Shown here: positions 6,456 through 13,459 of the stretch, one piece after another
Position numbering within the stretch: the first letter of the stretch is position 1
Layout of the letters: each line of letters opens with the position of its first letter
Origin: a virus
Virus record (IMG/VR): IMGVR_UViG_3300017744_002287
Coordinates: 1 to 26,092 of that record
DNA: 26,092 bases
Reading direction: 5' to 3' (one strand)
Translations under genes and position numbers: made by a program
The notes under the pieces: generated by a model
Database searches by the model: none
The model's input: the letters and a program-made list of their open reading frames with translations, nothing else
What the model was told of the DNA's origin: nothing

Positions 6456-6688
6456 TGTTCTTCTCCTTTATTTATTTTATTTATTTGTGTATCAATTAAA
6501 AAAGAAAATCTGTTTAACAACATACTTGTATAACCTTTGATAATTGCTAGAGCTTTGTCATCTTCTGACCACTCTTCTAATTCTATTAATATTAATAATA
6601 TTAAATTTCTGACTGAATTGTTATCTAATTGATTGATTTTATCTAACCATTCATCATGTGTTTGTTTTATTTGTTTCATTTTTGCCAA
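6452..6688 (-). CDS. hypothetical helical protein, 78 aa (TTG start)
   Basis: The first possible start is TTG at 6688, four bases after AAGGAGG; the next ATG (6679) would sit 13 bases away, so TTG is preferred. The product is helical and charged, with a leucine/isoleucine-rich centre (NLILLILIELEEW) and a lysine-rich end. No family recognised. It is the first gene after structured leader RNA copy 2, whose final stem ends a few bases before the Shine-Dalgarno, so translation initiation is probably exposed to control by that RNA. Confidence 0.7.
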   Translation of the reverse strand: MAKMKQIKQTHDEWLDKINQLDNNSVRNLILLILIELEEWSEDDKALAIIKGYTSMLLNRFSFLIDTQINKINKGEEQ

Positions 6689-6702
6689 TTTACCTCCTTA
6701 TA

Positions 6703-6889
6703 AATAGCTTGTAACTTACCGTGTATTAATACTGTTTGTGCTACCGATGACTATTGCTAGTCACTTTCAACCGCACTCATATTTCTCAGTATTAATTCGA
6801 ATGTTCGCACATCGACTTACCAAGCACGATAAGCTACAAGCTATCTACATTGTTGCATACAGGGCATTGTATTTAATTTGTAGATAGCT
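6703..6889 (-). ncRNA. structured 5' leader RNA, copy 2
   Basis: On the minus strand: P1 AGCTATCTAC/GTAGATAGCT (6889-6880 with 6848-6839), inner stem ATACA/TGTAT around ATGCCC, then P2 pairing TAGCTTGTA (6843-6835) with TACAAGCTA (6713-6705). Inside P2 are TCGATGT-GCGA-ACATTCGA (a GNRA loop with one bulge) and a 10-bp stem ATTAATACTG/CAGTATTAAT carrying GTGC/GCAC and then GTGACTA-GCAA-TAGTCAT (another GNRA loop). Same plan as copy 1, but with longer internal branches and compensatory changes in P1 and the inner stem. P1 and P2 again share five bases. The RNA abuts the Shine-Dalgarno of the 78-aa gene. Confidence 0.65.
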
Positions 6890-6894
6890 TTAAT

Positions 6895-7473
6895 TTAACC
6901 TTCTATTGGTGTAGAAGTATTAAATGAATTTTGTATTTGTTTATATTGTGATAAATATACTGATTTAATTAATTTAAAATCATTCATTGGGTATTCTGTC
7001 ACTTGTAATTTATCATAATCATATTCATCAACATGTTTATTAACTATTGTTAAGTTATATGTTGATGCAATATGTTCTAATAACATAAACGGTTCACCCC
7101 AAGCACTACGGAAACTAAGTTTTATTTTTGTGTCATCTTTAAGAACTACCTCAGTTTCTCTGTCTCCCCATTTAGTTCCCCAATTAAGATATTGCCAGTC
7201 AATAGAGTTATTACAGTCATATTTTGCTATTAACTCATCGTTTACCATATCTAATAATGGTCGTTTAGTACCGTTTTCATCCTCATACCATTCGCTATAT
7301 TGAATATCATCAATAGTTATTGAACCAGTGCTTATTTGCGTTAGTTCAAATGGTGTAGGTAGTGTATTAGCTAAGAAATATACATCCTCATCAACTGATA
7401 TATCATCATATAATTTGTCTATATCTTTCTTTTCACCTGTAATTTCTATGTTATTCATTGTCCAGTTAGGCAT
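6895..7473 (-). CDS. YubB/Api92-like ferredoxin-fold protein
   Basis: 192 aa, ATG at 7473 with AGGAGGAAT just upstream and a TAATG overlap with the previous gene. The N-terminus MPNWTMNNIEITGEKKDI matches the start of Api92/YubB (DUF1281-type) proteins of phages and plasmids, and the W-x-x-x-x-WGTKWGD segment (DWQYLNWGTKWGD) is the other hallmark. These proteins have a ferredoxin-like domain; a defined function is not established to my knowledge. The C-terminal 30 residues are more variable. It lies directly upstream of leader RNA copy 2. Assignment rests on the N-terminal and WGTKW motifs. Confidence 0.8.
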   Translation of the reverse strand: MPNWTMNNIEITGEKKDIDKLYDDISVDEDVYFLANTLPTPFELTQISTGSITIDDIQYSEWYEDENGTKRPLLDMVNDELIAKYDCNNSIDWQYLNWGTKWGDRETEVVLKDDTKIKLSFRSAWGEPFMLLEHIASTYNLTIVNKHVDEYDYDKLQVTEYPMNDFKLIKSVYLSQYKQIQNSFNTSTPIEG

Positions 7474-7853
7474 TATTCCTCCTCTTTTTTCATATTTCGT
7501 GTTGTTTCCTCAAATATTGCTCTAGTAACCATACGATTAATAGTTGTGTCCATAAGTCTTGTCAAATCAACATTACTTAAGTTTGATTGTTTTTGTTCTT
7601 CTATACTGTGTCTATCTATCATATTTGGTATAGTAATTGCACTCCAGTCAAATAAATCTAGCCAATTATGTGTAACGGTCATTAACATACTTCTTTTGTT
7701 AATTGTTAGTACAAAACTAACGCCAGAACGAAATTCTGGTTGTTCTCCATTTTCTGGATAGATTTGTATATCCTCAAAGTATTTGCTGTTAAATACATCG
7801 ACATCTATCATGTCAAATATATACCCAGCAGTAGTTGTATTTATATTATACAT
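7473..7853 (-). CDS. hypothetical protein, 126 aa
   Basis: The ATG at 7853 is chosen over an upstream in-frame ATG at 7883 because it follows AAAGGAATACA, the same start signal as the 173-aa gene. The product has a beta-rich centre (VSFVLTINKRSMLMTVTHNW) followed by charged helices ending in KKEEE. No family recognised. It is the first gene downstream of the terminator at 7911-7945 and overlaps the YubB-like gene by one base, so the pair probably forms one unit. Confidence 0.75.
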   Translation of the reverse strand: MYNINTTTAGYIFDMIDVDVFNSKYFEDIQIYPENGEQPEFRSGVSFVLTINKRSMLMTVTHNWLDLFDWSAITIPNMIDRHSIEEQKQSNLSNVDLTRLMDTTINRMVTRAIFEETTRNMKKEEE

Positions 7854-7910
7854 TGTATTCCTTTCATATTGTTCGTCTCGCATTTAAGTGCTAAGTTCCT
7901 TGAAGGGCTT

Positions 7911-7945
7911 AAAAAAGAAAAGCCTGGCTAATTTAATAACCAGGC
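7911..7945 (-). terminator. rho-independent terminator after the SSB-like gene
   Basis: A 9-bp stem GCCTGGTTA/TAGCCAGGC (one G-U) with a six-base loop, followed by TTTTCTTTTTT on the minus strand. It lies just after the SSB-like stop codon at 7963. Confidence 0.9.
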
Positions 7946-7962
7946 AATTCTTAAGAGTTATG

Positions 7963-8397
7963 TTAGTAACTCCAGATAGTAGAAGATTTAACAGGTGGGG
8001 CAAACACCTTAGAAATGGTCATTTGATAACCAATTTTTGTCTCATCAACACCAGTCTCTGGATTAGTAACTGTGTAATCATCCCTGCGTGGCTTACCTTC
8101 AATAAGAACTCTAAACATAGGTCCTTTATAAGGGTTACCGTCAACATCATTACCAATTGGAGCAGATTTTATACTCGCAAGTATTGTATCTGCAGTTTCG
8201 CCAAATGCTGAACAAAAGAAACTAGCTTGTTTCCCTTCAACATCATCATAACGAAATGTAAATTGGTTAACCCAAGTATCACCATTGCTAGTTGTACCTG
8301 TTTTAAGTTTTGCCATATCTGGTACGACTATCACACCAGTTGACACGAAGCTATTAATAGTATTCATATCTCCGCTATATTGTTTTAATTCATTCAT
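7963..8397 (-). CDS. single-stranded DNA-binding protein-like (OB fold)
   Basis: 144 aa with GGAG upstream of the ATG at 8397. The order of segments fits an SSB-type OB fold: TWVNQFTFRYDD, then GKQASFFCSAFGETADTIL (like the strand-plus-helix FPVVAFGKLAE of SSBs), then FRVLIEGKPRRDDY (the V-EGRLR strand), then GYQMTISKVFAP. A typical acidic SSB tail (DDDIPF) is absent: the protein ends in STIWSY. It would coat single strands during replication and recombination and could work with the Rad52-like protein. The gene is followed by a strong terminator and preceded by a GTTA-loop hairpin. Divergent from bacterial SSB, so the family call is by pattern. Confidence 0.7.
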   Translation of the reverse strand: MNELKQYSGDMNTINSFVSTGVIVVPDMAKLKTGTTSNGDTWVNQFTFRYDDVEGKQASFFCSAFGETADTILASIKSAPIGNDVDGNPYKGPMFRVLIEGKPRRDDYTVTNPETGVDETKIGYQMTISKVFAPPVKSSTIWSY

Positions 8398-8444
8398 AAT
8401 TTAATCTCCTTTTCATAATGAACATAAAAGAAAAACAGCCGAAA

Positions 8445-8460
8445 GATAGCGTTAGCTATC
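8445..8460 (-). repeat. GTTA-loop hairpin, copy 3, overlapping a stop codon
   Basis: GATAGC-GTTA-GCTATC, identical over 16 bases to the terminator hairpin at 5448-5463. With wobble pairs the minus-strand stem extends to about 9 bp. It is followed by TTTCGGCTGTTTTTC, so it may terminate weakly. The stop codon TAA of the 35-aa gene lies within the TAAC loop. Confidence 0.8.
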
Positions 8461-8559
8461 CTCCAGCCATAATTCTGTAGTATTTAATTTGTAATCCCAA
8501 CATGGGTCACAAAATTTAAGGCCTTGCATTGGTAGCTTAGCCTGACATCTAGTACACAT
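8452..8559 (-). CDS. tiny four-cysteine (zinc-knuckle-like) protein, 35 aa
   Basis: The ATG at 8559 immediately follows the stop of the 44-aa ORF with no gap. The sequence contains MCTRC near the start and KFCDPCW in the middle, a C-x2-C...C-x2-C set typical of a small zinc-binding knuckle. The stop TAA is inside the loop of a GTTA hairpin. No promoter of its own is seen; it would be translated by re-initiation after the 44-aa ORF. Function unknown. Its small size leaves some doubt. Confidence 0.6.
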   Translation of the reverse strand: MCTRCQAKLPMQGLKFCDPCWDYKLNTTELWLEDS

Positions 8560-8694
8560 TTAATGTACCTGACAACCACCAGTGACGCAAAGGCATGGGT
8601 CATTGAATTGCTCGGCTTGATAAGTCATTAGCTCATCTGCGAACAAGTCATCATACCATTGGTCAATGTGTTTCTCTGGGTAGTGTGTTCTCAT
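8560..8694 (-). CDS. small hypothetical protein, 44 aa
   Basis: ATG at 8694 with AAAGGATATT upstream (AAAGGA Shine-Dalgarno). The product starts MRTHYPEKHIDQWYDD and ends NDPCLCVTGGCQVH, with three cysteines in the last ten residues that could bind metal. It is the first gene of the leftward block, next to the hairpin-rich intergenic region. No family recognised. The start signal and the directly abutting next ORF support it. Confidence 0.6.
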   Translation of the reverse strand: MRTHYPEKHIDQWYDDLFADELMTYQAEQFNDPCLCVTGGCQVH

Positions 8695-8735
8695 AATATC
8701 CTTTCATAAATGTCATAATAGAAGATAGAGAATAT

Positions 8736-8924
8736 GTGTGCGTTAGCATACTTACTACCTACCTAATGATTAAGAAACTATCCCTTAAGTAAGGAACAGA
8801 TGTCTGTATATCATAGAAGAAAGGATGTAGAAAGAGTACGTTAGTACTCAAGCGTTAGCATAGCGTTAGCACTTGATAGCGTTAGCTTGACCTACCGATG
8901 TAAACCTGGACGTACGTTAGTATC
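8736..8924. repeat. cluster of GTTA-loop mini-hairpins (six units)
   Basis: Units: GTGTGC-GTTA-GCATAC (8736), GAGTAC-GTTA-GTACTC (8834), AGC-GTTA-GCA (8851), AGC-GTTA-GCA (8862), ATAGC-GTTA-GCT (8877) and GTAC-GTTA-GTAT (8912). The stem sequence changes while C-GTTA-G stays fixed. TCAAGC (8848) and GCTTGA (8885) also form an outer inverted repeat around three units. See the findings for interpretation. Confidence 0.75.
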
Positions 8925-9122
8925 TATGTATCTAGTTTAAGATATGCTGGTAATACTGTAGTTGGTTGGGACGTAACGGGCCAGTGTTTACCTGTCTTTT
9001 CTGATTAGTAGCTCTATTAAGTCCTTGAGTATTCGGTTTGTGTTTCTGCTGTATACTTTCGTATCCCGAACTTTCTGCCCCCCGATGGCAACTTCACTTG
9101 TAACTGAATTTACTTCTAATGT

Positions 9123-9151
9123 TTGTAATTATTACCAATATAACATATAAT
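9123..9151 (+). promoter_or_regulatory. sigma70-type promoter for the late genes
   Basis: TTGTAA at 9123-9128, a 17-base spacer, and TATAAT at 9146-9151. The expected start is near 9158, giving a leader of about 28 bases before the terminase ATG at 9186, with AGAAAGA as a modest Shine-Dalgarno. Confidence 0.75.
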
Positions 9152-9185
9152 TAAATCTACGCAACCATCTACAGAAAGATAGATT

Positions 9186-11093
9186 ATGAGCCGTATTATA
9201 TGTCAAGCAAAAGGATGCAAGAATTGGCTTAAAGGTAAGCAAAGGAAGTACTGTTCCGAGCAATGTAACAAGCGTAGTTGGGCTCAAAAGAATCGTGACG
9301 GAGCAGAATTACCCCTAAAACCCATAAACCAGGAATTTAAATCAGATACAGGTAACTATGCCTCTATACGTAGGGGGAAGTATTATAACGAATTTAGAAC
9401 ATTGTATGCTGAAACACTAGCGACAGGCGAAATAACCACTCAGGAGGTAGCCGCAGACCTTGATTGCACGTCAGCTACCGTATCACGCATGCTCGCTGCA
9501 TACAAGATTGATAAAGGTACAGAAATCAAAGGGGAAAATTGGTCACAAGGGGAGGAAGTTTTAGAGTTATTAGCAAATTTTTCTAGCTTTCGCAACAAGT
9601 ATTTTGCTACGGAAACGGGGGAAAAGTATGAAACAGCAGACTTTCACCTAAACTGGATAGAAAACATAGAAGACTCTATAGAAAACGGTAAAGAGCTTTT
9701 AATACTAAGTCCACCTAGACACGGTAAGACTGAATTATTAATACACTTTGCTGTCTTCCAGATAATGAAAAATCCTAACATACGTATCATGTGGGTAGGT
9801 GGTAATGAAGACATAGCAAAGAATGCTGTAGCATCAGTATTAGACCAACTAGACGAGAATGATAGATTAAAAGAAGACTTTTGTCCTCCAGGTAAGAGTT
9901 TTAAACCTGATAATAGGTCAGGTAAAAACTGGTCACAGAATCAGTTTACTGTAGGTACACGAACAGTACCTGGTATTAAGTCACCAACTATGGTTGCTGT
10001 AGGTAAAGGTGGGAAGATACTTTCTCGTGATTGTGACTTGATAATAGCTGATGACATAGAAGACCACCAAACTACAATGCAACCTGGTGCAAGAGAAAAC
10101 ACTAGACAGTGGTGGACAACAACGTTATCTTCTAGAAAAGAGGAACATACTGCTGTTGTTGTTATAGGTTCAAGACAACACTCTGATGACTTATATCATC
10201 ATTTATTATCTAACGAAAGTTTTATGACCATAGTAGAAACAGCACATAGTATAACGTGTAACTTACCTGACCACTTACAAGAAGAACATCAGGAATGTAT
10301 GTTATGGCCTGGCAAGAGAACATACAAATGGTTAATGTCTCGTATGCAAGCTGCAGAGACTACGGGTGGTAGACAAATTTATGAAATGGTTTATTACAAT
10401 CAGGCATATGTAGAAGGTACGCAAATATTTACTATGGATATGATTGACCAATGTATGAGACCTGATTTAAGTATTGGACAAATACCAGGTAGTTTACATT
10501 TAGTTGCTGGACTTGACCCTGCTAGCTCTGGTTATCAAGCCGCAGTACTATGGGGTATTAATGCTATGAAAGGAGAACTCTTTTTAATAGATATAGAAAA
10601 TAGACAAGGTGGTGGCGTTAAACATGCATTGCAAATTATGTCTGACTGGTATCAAAAATATGATTTACAACATTGGATAATTGAAGAGAATGGTTTTCAA
10701 ACAGCTATACGACAAGATGATAAAATAAAAGATTTTGTTTTACGAGGTGGTATTACTATGCAGGGGCATGTAACAGGTAAAAATAAACACGACCCAATGT
10801 ATGGTGTTGGTTCTATGGCTGGTTTGTTTGAAGCACAAAAAATCTTTTTACCGACAGGAAATTCTGAAAGTCTTGCTAAAGTTAATAGTTATAGACAACA
10901 ATTATTATATTTTGATGGAAAACCTGTTAGTACTAGAAACAAAGAGAAAACAGATTTAGTGATGGCAGCTTGGTTTCCTATGAAAGTATTTAGAAGAATG
11001 AACAAGGAACAGTTAGCGACAATGGGATTAGATTACAACGCAAGTTACACAGATTTTGATAGAACAGATTATAATGAGGCACCATGGGGATAG
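9186..11093 (+). CDS. terL: terminase large subunit with N-terminal zinc-knuckle and HTH extension
   Basis: 635 aa. Residues 6-27 hold C6, C11, C23 and C27 (KYCSEQCNKR at the end), a zinc-knuckle pattern. Residues about 75-108 (EITTQEVAADLDCTSATVSR) form a helix-turn-helix. The ATPase follows: a Walker A variant SPPRHGKTE at 175-183, Walker B CDLIIADD at 283-290, and a coupling region around 326-336. The RNase H-like nuclease has candidate acidic residues D444 (AGLDPASSG), E500/E501 (HWIIEENGF) and D590 (KTDLVMAAW). It would pump DNA into the prohead and cut it. No separate small-subunit gene lies beside it, so the extension may take over DNA recognition. The portal start overlaps its end by 10 bases. 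Confidence 0.95.
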   Translation: MSRIICQAKGCKNWLKGKQRKYCSEQCNKRSWAQKNRDGAELPLKPINQEFKSDTGNYASIRRGKYYNEFRTLYAETLATGEITTQEVAADLDCTSATVSRMLAAYKIDKGTEIKGENWSQGEEVLELLANFSSFRNKYFATETGEKYETADFHLNWIENIEDSIENGKELLILSPPRHGKTELLIHFAVFQIMKNPNIRIMWVGGNEDIAKNAVASVLDQLDENDRLKEDFCPPGKSFKPDNRSGKNWSQNQFTVGTRTVPGIKSPTMVAVGKGGKILSRDCDLIIADDIEDHQTTMQPGARENTRQWWTTTLSSRKEEHTAVVVIGSRQHSDDLYHHLLSNESFMTIVETAHSITCNLPDHLQEEHQECMLWPGKRTYKWLMSRMQAAETTGGRQIYEMVYYNQAYVEGTQIFTMDMIDQCMRPDLSIGQIPGSLHLVAGLDPASSGYQAAVLWGINAMKGELFLIDIENRQGGGVKHALQIMSDWYQKYDLQHWIIEENGFQTAIRQDDKIKDFVLRGGITMQGHVTGKNKHDPMYGVGSMAGLFEAQKIFLPTGNSESLAKVNSYRQQLLYFDGKPVSTRNKEKTDLVMAAWFPMKVFRRMNKEQLATMGLDYNASYTDFDRTDYNEAPWG

Positions 11094-12895
11094 AAAATTT
11101 AGATATTAAAAACTACAAAGAGATTGTAGACAATGCAACACAGTTAGTTGCAGGTAAGCCTTCTAAACATAGACAGGCACAGAAAGCTAGAATCAAAGCA
11201 ATTTTAAATGGTGGTGCTGATGGTATGAAAGCATTACTAGGAAACAAAATGGAAACATCTGATGTTGACTTGTTACCAGCTCCTAACATGTTGCAGTCAG
11301 GTATAGACCGACTTGCACAAAAAATATCTGGTGTACCACAAGTTAGAGTTGACATAATGAACCACAATACCTCTGACAGAGCTAAGGTTCGTGCAGAAAG
11401 ACTAGAAAGAATTGTTACGTCATATGATGAGAAACAAAATTTAAATTTACAATTAGCACAAGCTGCTAGATGGTTACCTGGTTACGGTTACTGTGCGTGG
11501 ATTATAACAACAAGAACAGATAAAAATGGTTATATATATCCTACTGCAGAACTCCGTGACCCTTTTGATACTTTTCCAGGAAACTTTGGTCCTAATCAAG
11601 AACCTAGAGAACTAGCTGTATTAAGAAGAATACCTAGATATAAACTTGCACAGTTGTATCCAGAGTTTGCAAAAGAAATATTGCATGTAGAGGAAAAAGA
11701 AACATCTGAAGCAGCATTCGGTAAAGGTGGCGTAGGTACACAATACGAAAATGACAAAGATAATAACTGGGAAGATAACACAGGTCAAGGCATACGAATA
11801 ATTGAATATTATGACTTAGGTGGTACGTACATAGTATTCCCAGAAAAAAGAATGATACTTGATTTTATTCCTAACTACCTTAGTAGCCCACCTTTTGTTT
11901 TTATGAAAAGAACATCTTTTGATGAACTTAAAGGTCAGTATGACCACGTTATAGGTTTAATGGCTATGATGGCAAAGATAAATATTATGTCAGCTATAGC
12001 TATGGAAGATAGTGTTTTCACAGAAACAAATATTTCTGGTGAATTAGAATCAGGACAATACAGAAGAGGTAGATTTGCTATAAACTATCTTGCACCTGGT
12101 ACACAGGTATCTAAACCATCAAACAATATACCGTATCAATTATTTCAACAGATAGATAGATTAGAAAGACAACTGAGATTAGTTGGTGGCTATCCAGTTA
12201 CTGATGATGCACAATCGCCTAACTCTTTTGTTACTGGTGCTGGTTTACAAGAGTTAAACGGAACTATGTCATTAATGATTAATGAGTATAGAGATATTAT
12301 TAAACATGCATTACAAGAGATGGACGAAAAAAGATTAGAACTTGATAGTTTATTAGCAGCACAGTTTGAAGAACTTAGAAAGAAACCTATACAAGGTTTT
12401 TATGCAGGTACTGCTTTTTCTGAAAATTATGCTCCTATAGCAGATATAGGCGGAGATTTTAGAACAAGGCGTATTTATGGAGTTATGTCAGGTTTTGATG
12501 ATGGACAGAAAATTGTAACTGGTTTGCAATTACTACAAGCAGGTGTTATAGACGTAGAGACATTACAAGATAATATTGACGGTTTAGATAACATAGCTAA
12601 AGTGCAAGAACGTATTAGAAAAAATAAAGCAGAGAATGTTTTATTTGAATCAATACTTGCTAGGTCAGCACAAGGAGACATGGCAGCTACACAAGCAGTA
12701 ATAGCTATATATGAATATCCTGCAGAAATGACAGATATAATGAGAATGTTTTATACTCCACAAGAACCGCAAATGAGTCCAGAACAGGAAGCTATGATAC
12801 AACAACAAATGGCCGCAGAACAAGGCCAGCAAGGTGGCCAACCTCAACAACCACCACCACCACCATCAGTAGCTTCAGCGTTTGGAGGAATGTAA
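11084..12895 (+). CDS. portal protein
   Basis: 603 aa, starting inside the end of the terminase with GAGG upstream of the ATG. Length, position directly after terL and sequence features fit a phage portal: an N-terminal region with PAPNMLQSGIDRLAQKISG, a central stem/wing region (GYGYCAWIITT, then YDLGGTYIVFPEKR), and a helical C-terminal half (RQLRLVGGYPVTDDAQSPNS, then long helices around MDEKRLELDSLL). The last 40 residues are Q- and P-rich (AEQGQQGGQPQQPPPPPS) and probably flexible. Twelve copies would form the ring through which DNA enters and leaves. Portals are weakly conserved, so the call leans on context as well as pattern. Confidence 0.85.
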   Translation: MGIENLDIKNYKEIVDNATQLVAGKPSKHRQAQKARIKAILNGGADGMKALLGNKMETSDVDLLPAPNMLQSGIDRLAQKISGVPQVRVDIMNHNTSDRAKVRAERLERIVTSYDEKQNLNLQLAQAARWLPGYGYCAWIITTRTDKNGYIYPTAELRDPFDTFPGNFGPNQEPRELAVLRRIPRYKLAQLYPEFAKEILHVEEKETSEAAFGKGGVGTQYENDKDNNWEDNTGQGIRIIEYYDLGGTYIVFPEKRMILDFIPNYLSSPPFVFMKRTSFDELKGQYDHVIGLMAMMAKINIMSAIAMEDSVFTETNISGELESGQYRRGRFAINYLAPGTQVSKPSNNIPYQLFQQIDRLERQLRLVGGYPVTDDAQSPNSFVTGAGLQELNGTMSLMINEYRDIIKHALQEMDEKRLELDSLLAAQFEELRKKPIQGFYAGTAFSENYAPIADIGGDFRTRRIYGVMSGFDDGQKIVTGLQLLQAGVIDVETLQDNIDGLDNIAKVQERIRKNKAENVLFESILARSAQGDMAATQAVIAIYEYPAEMTDIMRMFYTPQEPQMSPEQEAMIQQQMAAEQGQQGGQPQQPPPPPSVASAFGGM

Positions 12896-13062
12896 TGAAC
12901 GAAGAAGAAAAATTTTGGGACATTATAGATGTAGAGTTTGGAGATAATCCTTTTGGTGATTTTCATAATCCTAAATATCACGTTATAAAACCTTTACCTA
13001 ATATAGTTATTATGATAGAACAACCTGATGAGGAGGAAGAATTTGGCCAAGAACCGTTCTAG
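12895..13062 (+). CDS. small acidic protein, 55 aa
   Basis: Read directly: the ATG at 12895 overlaps the portal stop as TAATG, and GGAGGAATG lies just upstream. The product begins MNEEEKFWDIIDVEFGDN and ends with an acidic run (QPDEEEEFGQEPF). The codons for that acidic run (GATGAGGAGGAAGAA) also provide the Shine-Dalgarno of the next gene. Function unknown; it lies between the portal and a proline/glutamine-rich protein. Confidence 0.75.
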   Translation: MNEEEKFWDIIDVEFGDNPFGDFHNPKYHVIKPLPNIVIMIEQPDEEEEFGQEPF

Positions 13063-13459
13063 GGGTGGGTATAGAAAACCTACACCTCAAAGAAAAAATG
13101 CAGTTAGTGGGCCTGGAGCTTTAAGTCAAAGAACTGATGGCACCCAACCTACAATGCGTGGACAAGATATGGCTTATGGTGAAAGCAAAGCATATCAAGA
13201 ACAACAACAGGCTGCACCAATGGGGGATAGTGGTGGAGCTAATGCACCCTTTCCGATACCTCCAGAACAAGCACAATCACCAGATGTATTTGCAGGAACC
13301 GAATACCCTAATGAACCTATTACAGAAGGAGTTCCTATAGGAGAAGGTGTTGGAGCAACTAGGAATACAGCAAGTGATGTGGATATATTATTGCAAGCAA
13401 TGTATCAAGTTAATCCTCATCCTCTTATAGCTGAATTAATTAATGGCAGAAGTCAATAA
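13043..13459 (+). CDS. hypothetical low-complexity virion-associated protein, 138 aa (TTG start)
   Basis: TTG at 13043 is chosen because GAGGAGGAAGAA sits just upstream at good spacing; an in-frame ATG at 13028 would put that Shine-Dalgarno inside the gene. The N-terminus is basic (AKNRSRGGYRKPTPQRK), and the middle is rich in G, P, Q and A (AYQEQQQAAPMGDSGGANAP), so it is probably disordered. A short helix ends the protein (DVDILLQAMYQVNPHPLIAEL). Similar small proteins follow the portal in other tailed phages, but I recognise no family. Its stop overlaps the next start as TAATG. Confidence 0.75.
   Translation: MAKNRSRGGYRKPTPQRKNAVSGPGALSQRTDGTQPTMRGQDMAYGESKAYQEQQQAAPMGDSGGANAPFPIPPEQAQSPDVFAGTEYPNEPITEGVPIGEGVGATRNTASDVDILLQAMYQVNPHPLIAELINGRSQ

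Larger units (their letters stand above)
8695..9185. other. non-coding divergent region between early and late genes
   Basis: About 490 bases without a convincing gene, between the leftward and rightward blocks. The left part holds six GTTA-loop hairpin units (8736-8924). The right part, 8940-9120, is less AT-rich and contains small inverted repeats: TTCGG with CCGAA about 25 bases apart, ATAC-TTTC-GTAT, and TGCC/GGCA around a run of six C at 9078-9083. A rightward promoter is at 9123-9151. It is the obvious place for divergent promoters and possibly a replication origin or packaging signal, none of which is proven by sequence alone. Confidence 0.6.

Noticed and set aside
5263-6889. tRNA genes in the structured intergenic elements
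   Set aside because: No acceptor stem with a proper T arm (GTTCGA-type loop) and anticodon arm could be placed; the closing stems and interior do not fit a cloverleaf.
7888-8211. A 107-codon open frame on the plus strand over the SSB-like gene
   Set aside because: It runs through the terminator hairpin and opposite a gene with clear SSB-like pattern; no Shine-Dalgarno.
8736-8924. CRISPR array
   Set aside because: The repeated units are only 8-16 bases with no uniform spacers and no cas genes; they are mini-hairpins.
8941-9000. A tRNA-like segment with AGTTGGTTGG resembling a D loop
   Set aside because: No matching acceptor or T arm; the resemblance is limited to about ten bases.
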